64,000 bases of DNA from Halolamina sp. CBA1230 (GTDB lineage: Archaea > Halobacteriota > Halobacteria > Halobacteriales > Haloferacaceae): the NCBI RefSeq assembly GCF_002025255.2, contig NZ_CP054587.1:2170001-2234000 (forward strand). Reading direction: 5' to 3'. The notes beneath the pieces are model-generated. The model did not search any database. It saw only the letters and a program-made list of their open reading frames with translations, and was not told where the DNA came from. This document shows, piece after piece, positions 42,210 to 51,179 of the stretch (its first letter is position 1; each line of letters starts with the position of its first letter). The translations under genes were made by a program, and so were the position numbers.

Positions 42210-43145
42210 ATGCCCACGATGGCAGACGCGCTGGCCGCGCCGCCGGTGGTGTACGCGCTTGCGCTGCTGCCCGCGCTTTTGTGGGGGTTCTCGCCGGTGC
42301 TCTCCAAGCGCGGGATGGCCGCCGGCGGCGGCTCGCTGCAGGCGTCGCTGGTCGTCGTGATCGTCGACAGCGCGCTCTACCTCGTCGCGCTCGCCGTGCT
42401 CCAGGGTGGGAACGCGTTCGCCGACCTCTCGCCCGAGACGCTGGGCATCTTCCTGCTGGCCGGCGTCGTCGGCACCGCGCTGGGTCGGCTGTCGACGTTC
42501 GCGGGCGTCGACCGCGTGGGCGCGAGCGTGAACAGCGCCGGCATCTCCGCGCGACCGCTGTTCGCCACGCTGCTGGCGGTCGTCTTCCTCGGCGAGCCGG
42601 CGGCGCTCACGACCGCCGTCGGCGTCGTCGTGCTCGTTGTCGGCCTCGCCGCGCTCGCGCTGGCGAAAGGCGGCGACATCGGCGGCTGGGAGCCGTACGA
42701 ACTGCTCTTTCCCGTGGCCGCGGCGGTCTGTTTCGCGATCGGGAACGTGCTCCGGCGCTACGGGCTGACCAGTTCGAGCGTGAGTTCGCTGGAGGCGGTC
42801 GCGCTCAACGAGCTGGCCGCGCTGGCGGTGCTCGCGGGGTACGCGGTCGCCCGCGGGCGGCTGCGCGACCTCCGGGAGGCGCCGAAGGAGACGTGGGCGT
42901 ACTTCGCGGGCAGCGGGACGATCACCGCGTTCGCGCTGCTGTCGCTGTTCGCGGCGCTGGGCCACCCGCAGGGCACTGTCGCGGTCGTCGACCCGCTGGC
43001 GGCGACGGCGCCGCTTTTCACTACGGTGTTCGCGTACTTCCTGCTGGGCGATCTGGAGCGGGTGACGCGCGGCGTCGTCGTCGGCGCGGCGCTGATCGTG
43101 CTCGGCGTCGCGTTGGTGACGGCGGGGCCGGCGCTGCTGCCGTAA
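42210..43145 (+). CDS. EamA/DMT-family transporter
   Basis: A 311-residue integral membrane protein with about ten predicted helices arranged as two EamA repeats. The first repeat begins near LALLPALLWGFSPVLSKRGM and ends near residue 150; the second begins near ELLFPVAAAVCFAIGNVLRR and contains a late TTVFAYFLLGDLERVTRG, the usual signature of the penultimate region. The ATG at 42210 is used; 42219 is an alternative. Such carriers export metabolites or amino acids; the substrate cannot be predicted. Confidence 0.85.
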   Translation: MPTMADALAAPPVVYALALLPALLWGFSPVLSKRGMAAGGGSLQASLVVVIVDSALYLVALAVLQGGNAFADLSPETLGIFLLAGVVGTALGRLSTFAGVDRVGASVNSAGISARPLFATLLAVVFLGEPAALTTAVGVVVLVVGLAALALAKGGDIGGWEPYELLFPVAAAVCFAIGNVLRRYGLTSSSVSSLEAVALNELAALAVLAGYAVARGRLRDLREAPKETWAYFAGSGTITAFALLSLFAALGHPQGTVAVVDPLAATAPLFTTVFAYFLLGDLERVTRGVVVGAALIVLGVALVTAGPALLP

Positions 43146-43225
43146 ACTACCCCGTCCTACTCGCTCCCTCCCGCCTTGCGGCGGTCGGTCACTCCTTGAG
43201 GGCGGGGCTTTACCGCAACGACATT
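43146..43225. repeat. Probable IS200/IS605-type right-end remnant
   Basis: On the minus strand this reads AAAGCCCCGCCCTCAAGGAG, a CCGCC/GGCGG hairpin, then GCGAGTAGGACGGGGTAGTT. Sequences of this kind are commonly seen next to haloarchaeal tnpB (IS1341-type) genes at the element's right end. No TnpB gene is present here, so this would be a solitary or decayed end. The assignment rests on recall of the pattern, not on an alignment. Confidence 0.35.
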
Positions 43226-43660
43226 GTGCCCCACAACCTCATGCATGGGCGCGGCCCGGCTTCCTCTTACCGTCCTTGCCTCGGCGTGGGCGCGATTTGA
43301 TACGCCTCCCACTCCGACCGAGGCCGGGATGTCCCGCCGATTTAATTCCCGGTGTTCTCGCGCTCGATCCCCAAACGGGGAACGGGAGTCGAACCCGTTC
43401 GCGGTCGTCGTTCCCGAGTGCAGGGCGCGATACACTCGCGCCACAGGAGCCAGTTTACTCGTGGCTCCTGCCGTCCTCGACGTGTGCGAGGGCGACAGTA
43501 GCACGGGGTACGTCGCGGGCAGAGTTAAACCTGTGCGAACGCGCTTCCTCCCCGACCTGCTCGCTCCGCTCGCTGAGGCCGGAGGCTCCGCGCTACCGTT
43601 TGGTGAGCCGAGTTTGCGGGTTCCGGCGACCACGATTTAATACCGGGCGGGAACGTAGTC
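43226..43660. other. Intergenic region with no recognisable gene
   Basis: About 430 bases between the transporter and aMBF1. Open frames on both strands are of low quality. A T-arm-like inverted sequence lies at 43381-43400, but no other tRNA arms accompany it. The composition and the IS-end-like sequence at 43146 suggest a decayed mobile element. The aMBF1 promoter is probably ACGATTTAATACC near 43632. Confidence 0.4.
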
Positions 43661-43666
43661 GATCCC

Positions 43667-44182
43667 ATGACCAAGTACTCGACCGGCGGTGGCGGCGGCG
43701 GCGACGACGGCGACGCGTGTGAACTCTGCGGGACGGCGTCGTCGTCGCTCCGGAAAGCCAACGTCGCGGGCGCGGAGCTGCTCGTCTGTTCGGACTGCGA
43801 GCCGATGGGCGCCAACCGCAACAAGGACGAGAAGAAACGCGAACAGCAGGAGGGTACCCGGGACGGCGAGCGCACGAACCGGAAGAAGCGCGCGGCCCAG
43901 AACACCGCGAAGCTGATGGACTCGAACCAGCCCGACACCGAGTGGGTCGAGGGCGCCGAGTACGACGAGGACAGCCTCCCCTACCTCGTCTCCGACTACG
44001 GCGAGCGCGTGACCGAGGCCCGGCAGGACGCCGGTCTCACGCCCGAGGAGGTGGCCGACGAACTGGAGATCGACGAGGACGACCTGCTCGCCGTGGAGGA
44101 GGGACGGGCGATCCGCGCCGACGTCGGCGGGAGCGTGATCGCGAAGCTGGAGGATCGGTTCGGGCTCGAGTTGGCCGAGTAG
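43667..44182 (+). CDS. mbf1: Multiprotein-bridging factor aMBF1
   Basis: A 171-residue transcription coactivator homologue. An N-terminal zinc ribbon has ACELCGTAS and LLVCSDCEPMG; a basic linker (NKDEKKREQQEG, NRKKRAAQ) follows. The C-terminal cro-type helix-turn-helix reads LVSDYGERVTEARQDAGL, TPEEVADELEIDEDDLLAVE and VIAKLEDRFGLELAE. Archaeal MBF1 binds the small ribosomal subunit and may act in transcription or translation. A glycine-rich stretch near the N-terminus (STGGGGGGDDGD) is a local oddity. Confidence 0.88.
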   Translation: MTKYSTGGGGGGDDGDACELCGTASSSLRKANVAGAELLVCSDCEPMGANRNKDEKKREQQEGTRDGERTNRKKRAAQNTAKLMDSNQPDTEWVEGAEYDEDSLPYLVSDYGERVTEARQDAGLTPEEVADELEIDEDDLLAVEEGRAIRADVGGSVIAKLEDRFGLELAE

Positions 44183-44243
44183 GCTCACCGCGACGATGGC
44201 CGGAGCCCACGGGTTTTTGCTGGCCGCGGCGTTTCCCGCAGCC

Positions 44244-45437
44244 ATGGAGACGCTCGCACCGGACAACCCGGAGACGCTATCCTTCGACACCGAGGTCGCG
44301 GCCGTCGACGGCCGCGAGGTCCTGCTCCACGAGACGTACTTCTACCCCGAGGGCGGCGGCCAGCCCGCCGACCGCGGCGTGATCGACGATATCGACGTCG
44401 TGGACGTCCAGAAATCGCCCGCAGGCGTCGCCCATACGCTGGCCGAGGAGCCCGAGTTCGAGACGGGCGAGACGGTCCACTGCGTCGTCGACGCCGCCTT
44501 TCGCACGTACTGCAAGCGCGCCCACACCGCCAGCCACGTGCTGTTCGGCGCCGGCCGGCGCGTGCTCGACGACGTGGGGTACGCCGGCTTCGACATCGGC
44601 GAGGAGACCGTCCGCGTCGACTTCACCGCCGACACGGAGATCACCGACGAACGCATGGTCGAGATGGAGCGCCTCGCCAACCGCGCGGTGTGGGACTCCC
44701 TGCCCGTCTCGTGGGAGTACGAGGATCCCGAGACCGCCCGCCAGCGCGAGGAGGTGGCGTTCAACACGAAGACCGAGGAGGGCGCGATGGCCGAGTCCGA
44801 CGAGGTGCGCATCGTCACCGTCGAGGGCTGGGACGTGGCGGCCTGTGGCGGCACGCACGTCGCCAACACCCAGGAGATCGGGCCGATCCACGTCATCGAT
44901 CGCTCGAACCCCGGCGAGGGGGCGACCCGCGTCGAGTTCGCCGTCGGGCCGAAAGCCATCGACGCCGCCGCGGAACTCCACGAGGCCGCCCGCGAAGCCT
45001 CGCGAGCGCTGGACGTGGCGGTGCCCGCGATCCCCGGTGCAGTCGGTCGACTCACGAGCGAGCGCGACGAGCTCCGGGCGGAGGTCGCCGATCTGAAGTC
45101 CGAACTGCTCGGCCACCGGCTCGACGACCTCGACCCCGTGGAGCGCGACGACGGGCGCTGGCTGATCGGCACCATCGAGGACGCGGCGCCGAACGACCTC
45201 GATGGCGAACTGGAGGGGTACGTCGACGAGGAGATCGACGGGGTCGCGGTCGCGGGCACCTCCGGCGAGACGTTCGTCGTCGTCGCGACAGACGGCGACG
45301 CCGACGCCAACGCGATCGTCCAGGACGTCACCGACGAGTTCGGCGGCGGTGGCGGCGGCAGTCCGACGTTCGCCCAGGGTGGCGGCATCCCGGTGTCGCC
45401 CTTGGAGGTCGTGGGCTACCTGCGGAACGGCGACTGA
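44244..45437 (+). CDS. alaX: Alanyl-tRNA editing protein AlaX (long form, with DHHA1 domain)
   Basis: A 397-residue trans-editing enzyme that hydrolyses mischarged Ser- or Gly-tRNA(Ala). The ATG at 44244 (METLAPDNPETLSFDTEV) is chosen; an ATG 16 codons upstream is possible. Zinc-site motifs are RAHTASHVLFGAG (HxxxH, residue about 95) and AACGGTHVANTQEIG (the CxxxH motif, about 205). The region from about 260 includes a coiled coil (LTSERDELRAEVADLKSEL) and a DHHA1-type domain ending GGGGGSPTFAQGGG. This is the long AlaX form that resembles the C-terminal half of AlaRS. Confidence 0.9.
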   Translation: METLAPDNPETLSFDTEVAAVDGREVLLHETYFYPEGGGQPADRGVIDDIDVVDVQKSPAGVAHTLAEEPEFETGETVHCVVDAAFRTYCKRAHTASHVLFGAGRRVLDDVGYAGFDIGEETVRVDFTADTEITDERMVEMERLANRAVWDSLPVSWEYEDPETARQREEVAFNTKTEEGAMAESDEVRIVTVEGWDVAACGGTHVANTQEIGPIHVIDRSNPGEGATRVEFAVGPKAIDAAAELHEAAREASRALDVAVPAIPGAVGRLTSERDELRAEVADLKSELLGHRLDDLDPVERDDGRWLIGTIEDAAPNDLDGELEGYVDEEIDGVAVAGTSGETFVVVATDGDADANAIVQDVTDEFGGGGGGSPTFAQGGGIPVSPLEVVGYLRNGD

Positions 45438-45479
45438 GCGATAGCTGCTAGTTCTGCTAGGGGATTTCGAAACGGTTCT

Positions 45480-45701
45480 TGGCGCGAAACGGGCGCGGCC
45501 TCGTGCCGCGTCCCAGCGCGAGGGATGAGCGACCGAACGAAGTGAGGGAGCGAATCGGCTGGGGAGGCGTGTGGACTGTGCGGGCGGGTGGGACTGAAAG
45601 GGGCTGGCCGCTCGGGGAAGCACGGCGACGCAAGCACTGGAACGACCGAAGGGAGTGAAGGGCGCAGCGAGCCGCGCGATCCGAGCGGCCAGGGGCTTTC
45701 A
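45480..45701. repeat. Dispersed structured repeat, copy C, with long hairpin
   Basis: The core TCGGCTGGGGAGGCGTGTGG at 45555 is shared with copies A (7156) and B (26391). It is followed by a different 3' part: TGAAAG (45595-45600), GGG, CTGGCCGCTCGG (45604-45615), a 65-base apical region, CCGAGCGGCCAG (45681-45692), GGG, CTTTCA (45696-45701). This pairs as 12 bp plus 6 bp with a symmetric GGG/GGG internal loop. It lies in the 350-base spacer upstream of the acyl-CoA dehydrogenase. It may be a structured RNA or a mobile repeat; no gene is evident. Confidence 0.55.
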
Positions 45702-45789
45702 CGGTGTTGGTGGCCAACGAACGGTCCCCGACACCTCCGAATATTCAGAAGTCGGACCGCTTTTGCGCCGCCCGGCCCACCACCCGCCC

Positions 45790-46935
45790 ATGCACGTCCA
45801 GACCGACTCCGCGCTGACCGACGAGCAGCGCGCGTTCCGGGACGCCGTCGAGGAGTTCGCGCTCGAGGAGCTCCGCCCCGAGGCCCAGCAGCTCGACGCC
45901 GACGAGACGTTCCCCGAGGACGCGTGGGACGACCTGGCCGAACTCGACCTCACCGGGCTCACCGTGCCCGCGGAGTACGGCGGTTTCGACGCCGACAAGA
46001 CCACCTACGCGGTCGTGAACGAGGCGGTCGCCTACGGCCACCTCGCGGTCGCGACCGCGCTCTCGGTCCACTGCCTCGCGACCTCCTGTATCGCGGAGTT
46101 CGGCAGCGACGACGTCAAAGAGGAGTGGCTGCCGGAGATGGTCGACGGCCGCCCGGTCGGCGCGTTCTGTCTCTCCGAACCCGGCGCGGGCTCGAACCCC
46201 GCCGAGATGACCACCACCGCCGAGAAGACCGACGACGGCTACCGCATCTCCGGCGAGAAGCAGTGGATCACCAACGGCCAGCGCGCCGGCGTGTACATCG
46301 TGTTCGCCAAGACCGACCCCGAGGACGAGGGGTCGATCACGCAGTTCCTCGTCCCCGCCGACTACGACGGCGTCGAGGTCGGGAAGAAGGAGCACAAACT
46401 CGGCCTCCGAGCCAGCGACACGACGGGGATGACGTTCGACGGCGTCGAGATCCCGGAGAAGTACCGGCTCACGCCGGAGGGGAAAGGGCTCTCCGCGGCG
46501 TTCAAGATCCTCACCGGCGGCCGACTCGGCATCGCCTCGCAGGCCGTCGGCGTCGCCCAGGCCGCGCTGGACGAGGCGATCGCCTACGCGGGCGAGCGCG
46601 AGCAGTTCGGCAAGCCCATCGGCGACATCGGTGCGATCCGGCAGAAGGTCGCCGACATGGCCACGCAGGTCGAGGCGTCGCGGCTGCTCTGTCGGGAGGC
46701 CGCCCGGCAGGCCGACGCCGGGGAGGACTCCCGCGTGATCGCGTCGATGGCGAAGTACTTCGCGAGCGAGGCCGCGGTCGACGTGACCAACGAGGCGGTC
46801 CAGATCCACGGCGGCTACGGCTACATGAGCGAGTTCGACGTCGAACGGTTCTACCGCGACGCGAAGATCACCACGATCTACGAGGGGACCAGCGAGATCC
46901 AGAAGACGATCATCGCGCGGGCGCTGCTCGATTAG
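45790..46935 (+). CDS. Acyl-CoA dehydrogenase
   Basis: A 381-residue FAD enzyme that introduces a trans-2 double bond into acyl-CoA. The ATG at 45790 (MHVQTDSALTDEQRAFRDAV) is used. FAD and substrate blocks: FCLSEPGAGSNPAEMTTTAE, YRISGEKQWITNGQRA, and YAGEREQFGKPIGDIGAIRQ; the catalytic glutamate is in ITTIYEGTSEIQKTIIAR near the C-terminus. Full length. It could act with the thiolase at 55336 in fatty-acid or branched-chain degradation. The chain-length preference is unknown. Confidence 0.94.
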   Translation: MHVQTDSALTDEQRAFRDAVEEFALEELRPEAQQLDADETFPEDAWDDLAELDLTGLTVPAEYGGFDADKTTYAVVNEAVAYGHLAVATALSVHCLATSCIAEFGSDDVKEEWLPEMVDGRPVGAFCLSEPGAGSNPAEMTTTAEKTDDGYRISGEKQWITNGQRAGVYIVFAKTDPEDEGSITQFLVPADYDGVEVGKKEHKLGLRASDTTGMTFDGVEIPEKYRLTPEGKGLSAAFKILTGGRLGIASQAVGVAQAALDEAIAYAGEREQFGKPIGDIGAIRQKVADMATQVEASRLLCREAARQADAGEDSRVIASMAKYFASEAAVDVTNEAVQIHGGYGYMSEFDVERFYRDAKITTIYEGTSEIQKTIIARALLD

Positions 46936-46938
46936 GGG

Positions 46939-47496
46939 CTAAAACTCGGTCACTTTCGACTGGATCCGGCCGTCGTCGACGGTTTCGTCGTCGGCGACGT
47001 AGCGCGCCAGCCGGTCCCGGCTCACGTCGTCGTGGCCGTGGAGGTACGCCAGTTCCGTCAGTGACAGCTCCTCGCCGTTCTCCAGCTTGTGGAGCAGGCT
47101 TTCGGGGCTCAGTCGCTCGTAAGTCACGTCCAGATCGACCGCCGCCGCCCGCCCCTCGCCGGCCTCGGCGACGTTGACCGCCTCGTGGAGCGCCGCCTCG
47201 AACTCGAGGCCGGCGTCGTCGATCCCCTGGTACAGCAGCGCGAGCGCCGACACCAGCGCGTCGAACGCCGCCGGCCCGTTCGCGTTCCCGAACCGCTTCC
47301 CGAACACCAGCTCCCGGTCGTGGTCGTCCAGCCCCTCGACGAGCAGTTCGAAATCCCTGACCCCCTCGTACAGCCGGTCCCGGATCCGCGCCCGGGCGTT
47401 GCGCTCGGACTGAACGCTCGAGAACGTCGACTCGCCGCGCAGGTACGCGCGGTCGGCCTCGCTCAGGATCCCGCGTTCTCTGTCGCCGTCGGTCAT
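46939..47496 (-). CDS. Conserved haloarchaeal protein
   Basis: A 185-residue soluble acidic protein from ATG 47496 (MTDGDRERGILSEADRAYLR). The N-terminal motif ILSEADRAYLRGES followed by SERNARARIRDRLYEGV recurs at the start of several haloarchaeal proteins of unknown function. The C-terminal part is helical and includes SLTELAYLHGHDDVSRDRL, which may be a small helical DNA- or protein-binding unit. No enzyme motif is visible. It converges on the acyl-CoA dehydrogenase with 3 bases between stops. Confidence 0.62.
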   Translation of the reverse strand: MTDGDRERGILSEADRAYLRGESTFSSVQSERNARARIRDRLYEGVRDFELLVEGLDDHDRELVFGKRFGNANGPAAFDALVSALALLYQGIDDAGLEFEAALHEAVNVAEAGEGRAAAVDLDVTYERLSPESLLHKLENGEELSLTELAYLHGHDDVSRDRLARYVADDETVDDGRIQSKVTEF

Positions 47497-47609
47497 AACT
47501 CGAAACAGAGTATGAGTGTCGATAAAGGTGGCGTTCAATACTCGAATATCGATTATCTACCGGACAGCTGTGAAAAACGCTTATGCGCCATCCGGCCACG
47601 GATCCCTCC

Positions 47610-48398
47610 ATGCCCGAAGCCGTCTCCCCCACCGTCTCGTTGCCTCAGGATCCGGCCGTCGACGCGACGATCGACGCCGGGCGACTGGACGACACCCTCG
47701 CGGTGCTCGGCGCGCTGGTCGACGAGTGTCGGCTCGAACTCGCCGACGCCGGCCTGCGTGTGCGCGCGGTCGACCCCGCGAGCGTCGCTGCCGTCGCGCT
47801 CGACCTGCCCGCCGACGCGTTCGAGGCGTACACGGCCGGCGGCGAGACGGTCGGCGTCGACGTCGACCGACTCGCCGACGTGGTGGGCCTGGCCGACCCG
47901 GGCGACACGGTGCGTCTCGTGCTGGACACCGAACGCCGCCAACTCCACGTCCTCGTGGGCGAACTCGCCTACACGCTCGGCCTGATCGACCCCGAGGCGA
48001 TCCGCGAGCCGCTGGACCCCGCGGAGATGAACTACGACTGCCCGGCCGAGCTGACGATCGCGGGGCGGGACGTGTCGCGGATCGTCGACGCCGCCGACAT
48101 GGTGTCGAGCCATCTCACGCTGGGCGTCGAGGGGGAGACGTTCTACGCCGAGGCCGCCGGCGACACCGACGACGTGGCGCTCGCGTTCGGCCGCGACGAC
48201 CTCGCGGCGCTGTCGCCGGCCGACGTCGAGTCGCTGTTCAGCCTCGACTACCTCCGGGAGATGGTCCGTCCGATCCCGGCCGAGAGTGAGGTCGCGATGG
48301 AGCTGGGGACCGAACAGCCGGTGACGCTCTCCTTCCCGGTCGCCGACGGCGCGGGGGAAGCGACGTTCCTGCTCTCCCCCCGCCGTTCGGTGGCGTGA
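47610..48398 (+). CDS. pcn: DNA polymerase sliding clamp (PCNA)
   Basis: A 262-residue replication clamp that forms a ring around DNA. The start MPEAVSPTVSLPQDPAVDA at 47610 is slightly extended for the family; an internal start is possible. Typical blocks: LDDTLAVLGALVDECRLEL, GLRVRAVDPASVAAVALDL, ETVGVDVDRLADVVGLADP, LDPAEMNYDCPAELTI, and the interdomain and C-terminal strands SLDYLREMVRPIPAESEVAM and FLLSPRRSVA. Position next to a promoter ending GTGAAAAACGCTTATG fits a single gene. In Halobacteria PCNA is essential. Confidence 0.93.
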   Translation: MPEAVSPTVSLPQDPAVDATIDAGRLDDTLAVLGALVDECRLELADAGLRVRAVDPASVAAVALDLPADAFEAYTAGGETVGVDVDRLADVVGLADPGDTVRLVLDTERRQLHVLVGELAYTLGLIDPEAIREPLDPAEMNYDCPAELTIAGRDVSRIVDAADMVSSHLTLGVEGETFYAEAAGDTDDVALAFGRDDLAALSPADVESLFSLDYLREMVRPIPAESEVAMELGTEQPVTLSFPVADGAGEATFLLSPRRSVA

Positions 48399-48439
48399 GT
48401 CGGCCGGGGTTTGATAGTCCTGCCCCGAGAACGTCCGGT

Positions 48440-48676
48440 ATGAGCATCGAAGAGCCGACTGAACAGTGCTACTCCGAGATCGTCTCCAAGCTCGAGGAGG
48501 GGGAGCGGGAGACGGTCGCGGAGGCGGCGGCGCTGCTCGCGAGCACCGCCGACCGAATGGCCCAGGTCAAGAGCGACGAGGATGCCGAGGGGATGGCGGT
48601 CGAACTCCGGCGGATCGCGAACGAGCAGGCTCGGATCGAGGAGATCGCCGTCTCGCCCTGCTCCGGGGCGAACTGA
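48440..48676 (+). CDS. Small helical hypothetical protein
   Basis: A 78-residue acidic protein beginning MSIEEPTEQCYSEIVSKLEE. Residues 12-70 are predicted helical with heptad-like spacing (EGERETVAEAAALLASTADR, MAVELRRIANEQARIEE). Cysteines are at CYSEI and SPCSGAN. It has good haloarchaeal codon use and composition, so I treat it as real. Family not recognised. It lies 15 bases upstream of the TrkH gene and may share its transcript. Confidence 0.55.
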   Translation: MSIEEPTEQCYSEIVSKLEEGERETVAEAAALLASTADRMAQVKSDEDAEGMAVELRRIANEQARIEEIAVSPCSGAN

Positions 48677-48691
48677 CTCTCCCCGCGCTCG

Positions 48692-50242
48692 ATGGGGTTC
48701 GCTCCGACCACGTACGTCGAGTACCGGGTGAGCGTCGGGTTCCTCGGCCGCGTCCTCCAGTATCTCGGCCTCGCACCCCTCGTCCCGCTGCTGGCTGCAC
48801 TGTACTACGGCGAGAGCCCCGTCCCGTTCGTCGCCACGAGCGCGGTCATGCTCGGGGCGGGGCTCCTCTTCGAGCGCGTCCTCGGTCGTGAGGACGACCT
48901 CGGCCGGCGTGAGGCGTTCCTGCTGGTCAGCCTCGCGTGGTTGGTCGTCCCGCTGGCGGGCACCGTCCCCTACCTCGTCGCCGGCACCGGGACGGTCGCC
49001 ACGCCGATCAACGCGCTGTTCGAGAGCATGAGCGGGTTCACGACCACCGGCGCGACCGTGCTGGGGCAGATCTCCGTCGAGCGCCACGGCCACGCGATGC
49101 TGCTGTGGCGACAGCTCACCCAGTGGCTCGGCGGGATGGGGATCCTCGTCCTCATGGTCGCGATCCTGCCCGAGATCTCCGTCGGCGGCGCGCAGGTGAT
49201 GAACCAGGAGGCGCCGGGGATCTCGCTGGAGAAGCTCACCCCCCGGATCCAGGAGACCGCCCGCGCGCTGTGGGGGATCTACGCCGGATTCACGCTGCTC
49301 GCCGCGCTGGTGTACGCCGCCCTCGGCGCTGCGGAGATCGCGCCCAACATGGGTCTGTACAACGCGCTCGCCCACGCGCTGACCACCCTGCCCACTGGCG
49401 GCTTCTCGCCGGAACCCCGCAGCGCGGAGGCGTTCGCGCCGGCGATCCAGTGGGCGATGATGCCGTTCATGCTGATCGCGGGCACGAACTTCGCGCTGTT
49501 CTGGCACGTCCTCCGGGGGAACCCGCGCAAGCTTACGGACAACGCCGAGTTCCGGGCGTACCTGCTCGCGGTGCTCGGCGTCGGCGCCGTCGTCTCGGCG
49601 GTGCTGTACTTCGGCGTCGGCATCGCCGAGACGCCGACGAACGTCGACGCGATCGCGGGCAACGTCGAGAACGCGCTCCGGCAGGGGCTGTTCCAGACCA
49701 TCGCGATCGTCACCACCACCGGCTACGCGAGCATGGATCTCAACACCTGGGACGCCTCGGCCCAGACGATCCTGCTGTTCGCGTACTTCCTCGGCGGCTC
49801 GGCTGGCTCCGCAGCAGGGTCGATCAAGATCGTGCGCTGGGTGATCGTCAAGCGGGCGACCGACCGCTCGCTGTTCGTCGCCGCCCACCCCGACGCCGTC
49901 AGGCCGGTCCGGCTGAACGACGGCGTGGTCGACGAGGAGACGATCCGGGAGGTGCTCGTGTTCGTGCTGCTGTTCCTCGCCCTGTTCGCCGTCTCGACGG
50001 TGCTGCTCTACCTCGACAGCTTCCGGACGCCCGACCTGACGCTGTCGGGGCTGGAGGCGATGAGCGTCGCCATCGCCACGCTTGGCAACGTCGGCCCGGG
50101 GTACGGTCCCGTGGGGCCGATGGACAGCTTCCTGCGGTTCTCCGACACCGCGAAGCTGTACATGACGTTCCTGATGTGGATCGGGCGGCTGGAGATCCTC
50201 TCGGTGCTGGTGCTGTTCACGCCGTCGTTCTGGCGGCGCTAG
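48692..50242 (+). CDS. trkH: TrkH-type potassium uptake protein
   Basis: A 516-residue integral membrane protein with about ten helices plus four re-entrant selectivity loops. The loop motifs are SGFTTTGATV (residue about 115), TLPTGGFSPEP, IVTTTGYASMD and ATLGNVGPGYG, one in each of the four repeats. The second conserved motif GGSAGSAAGSIKIVRW is complete. It moves K+ (or Na+) inward and needs a TrkA/RCK partner, which is not in the window. Potassium accumulation is central to osmotic balance in halophiles. Confidence 0.92.
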   Translation: MGFAPTTYVEYRVSVGFLGRVLQYLGLAPLVPLLAALYYGESPVPFVATSAVMLGAGLLFERVLGREDDLGRREAFLLVSLAWLVVPLAGTVPYLVAGTGTVATPINALFESMSGFTTTGATVLGQISVERHGHAMLLWRQLTQWLGGMGILVLMVAILPEISVGGAQVMNQEAPGISLEKLTPRIQETARALWGIYAGFTLLAALVYAALGAAEIAPNMGLYNALAHALTTLPTGGFSPEPRSAEAFAPAIQWAMMPFMLIAGTNFALFWHVLRGNPRKLTDNAEFRAYLLAVLGVGAVVSAVLYFGVGIAETPTNVDAIAGNVENALRQGLFQTIAIVTTTGYASMDLNTWDASAQTILLFAYFLGGSAGSAAGSIKIVRWVIVKRATDRSLFVAAHPDAVRPVRLNDGVVDEETIREVLVFVLLFLALFAVSTVLLYLDSFRTPDLTLSGLEAMSVAIATLGNVGPGYGPVGPMDSFLRFSDTAKLYMTFLMWIGRLEILSVLVLFTPSFWRR

Positions 50243-51081
50243 TAGCCCAGCCCGTCCAGCGTCTCCCGGATCGGATCGAGGTACTCCCCGCCGAAGTGGC
50301 GCAGATGCACGAGTAGTGGGAGCAGCTGGTAGATCGGCTGGCGCTCGGCGACCCCGTCGGGGAGCCCCGCCCGCTCGTGGTAGCGCTCGAAGAACGCGTC
50401 GCCGCCGACGCCGGTCCAGTGGACGTACGCCAGCTCCACCTCCGGATCGGCGTAGTAACAGGCGGGGTCGAGGAACGCACACACCGCCTCGCCGTCGGTG
50501 AGCAGGTTCTCGGCCCACACGTCGCCGTGGATCAGCGTCGGGTTCGGCTCGTGGTCAAGCAGCGCGGGCAGATCGTCGACGAGGGCGTCGATACGGTCGG
50601 CGCAGTCCGCCGGGAGAACCCCCTCCTCCTCAGCGTGGTAGCGCATGTAGCCGAGCCGGTGCTGGCCGAAAAAGGTCGCCCAGTCCCCGGTCCGGGGGTT
50701 CGGGAGGTCGAGCGCCCCGGTGAGCGTGTCGAACGGGAAGCCGAACGTCGGCTCCTCGTGGGTGTGCAGCGTCGCGAGTCGGTCGGCCAGATCCCGCTCG
50801 ACGGCCGGCGTGACGGTCGACTCGCCCTCGACGAACGCGAGCACCAGCAGGTCCTCGGTCACGTGATGGACCTCCGGCACCGCGAGGCCGTGGTCCGCAA
50901 GGTAGCGGAGCATCCCCGCCTCGACCCGGAGATCCGTCCCGGCGGTCTTGACGGCGACCCGCCGACCGTCCGTGAGGTCGACGCGGTAGACGCTGCCGAT
51001 CTCGCCGCCGCCGAGGTCGCTCGCTGTCTCGACCCGCGTGTCGGCCCACAGCTCGACCGCTGCGGTGGTTTCTGCGTCCAT
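50239..51081 (-). CDS. Fructosamine kinase-like protein
   Basis: A 280-residue kinase of the fructosamine/aminoglycoside-type fold. Blocks: GEIGSVYRVDLTDGRRVAVK with the ATP lysine, LLVLAFVEGESTVTP in the hinge, PTLIHGDVWAENLLTDGEAV with the catalytic aspartate (residue about 195), and AFLDPACYYADPEVELAYVH with the metal-binding Asp. Fructosamine kinases repair glycated proteins; other substrates are possible. The gene overlaps the end of trkH by 4 bases on the opposite strand. Confidence 0.85.
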   Translation of the reverse strand: MDAETTAAVELWADTRVETASDLGGGEIGSVYRVDLTDGRRVAVKTAGTDLRVEAGMLRYLADHGLAVPEVHHVTEDLLVLAFVEGESTVTPAVERDLADRLATLHTHEEPTFGFPFDTLTGALDLPNPRTGDWATFFGQHRLGYMRYHAEEEGVLPADCADRIDALVDDLPALLDHEPNPTLIHGDVWAENLLTDGEAVCAFLDPACYYADPEVELAYVHWTGVGGDAFFERYHERAGLPDGVAERQPIYQLLPLLVHLRHFGGEYLDPIRETLDGLGY

Positions 51082-51179
51082 TCAGGCCCCCTGTCCGTTC
51101 GTCCCGGCGGCGATCGTCCCCTCGTGCTCGCTCATACACGCCACTCGTGTCGGCACTGGCTTGAAGACCCCGACGGCGA

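Noticed and set aside
43363-43445. Possible minus-strand tRNA gene (T-arm ACGGG-TTCGACT-CCCGT)
   Set aside because: Only the T-arm can be drawn. No acceptor partner and no valid anticodon stem with U33 were found within 100 bases.
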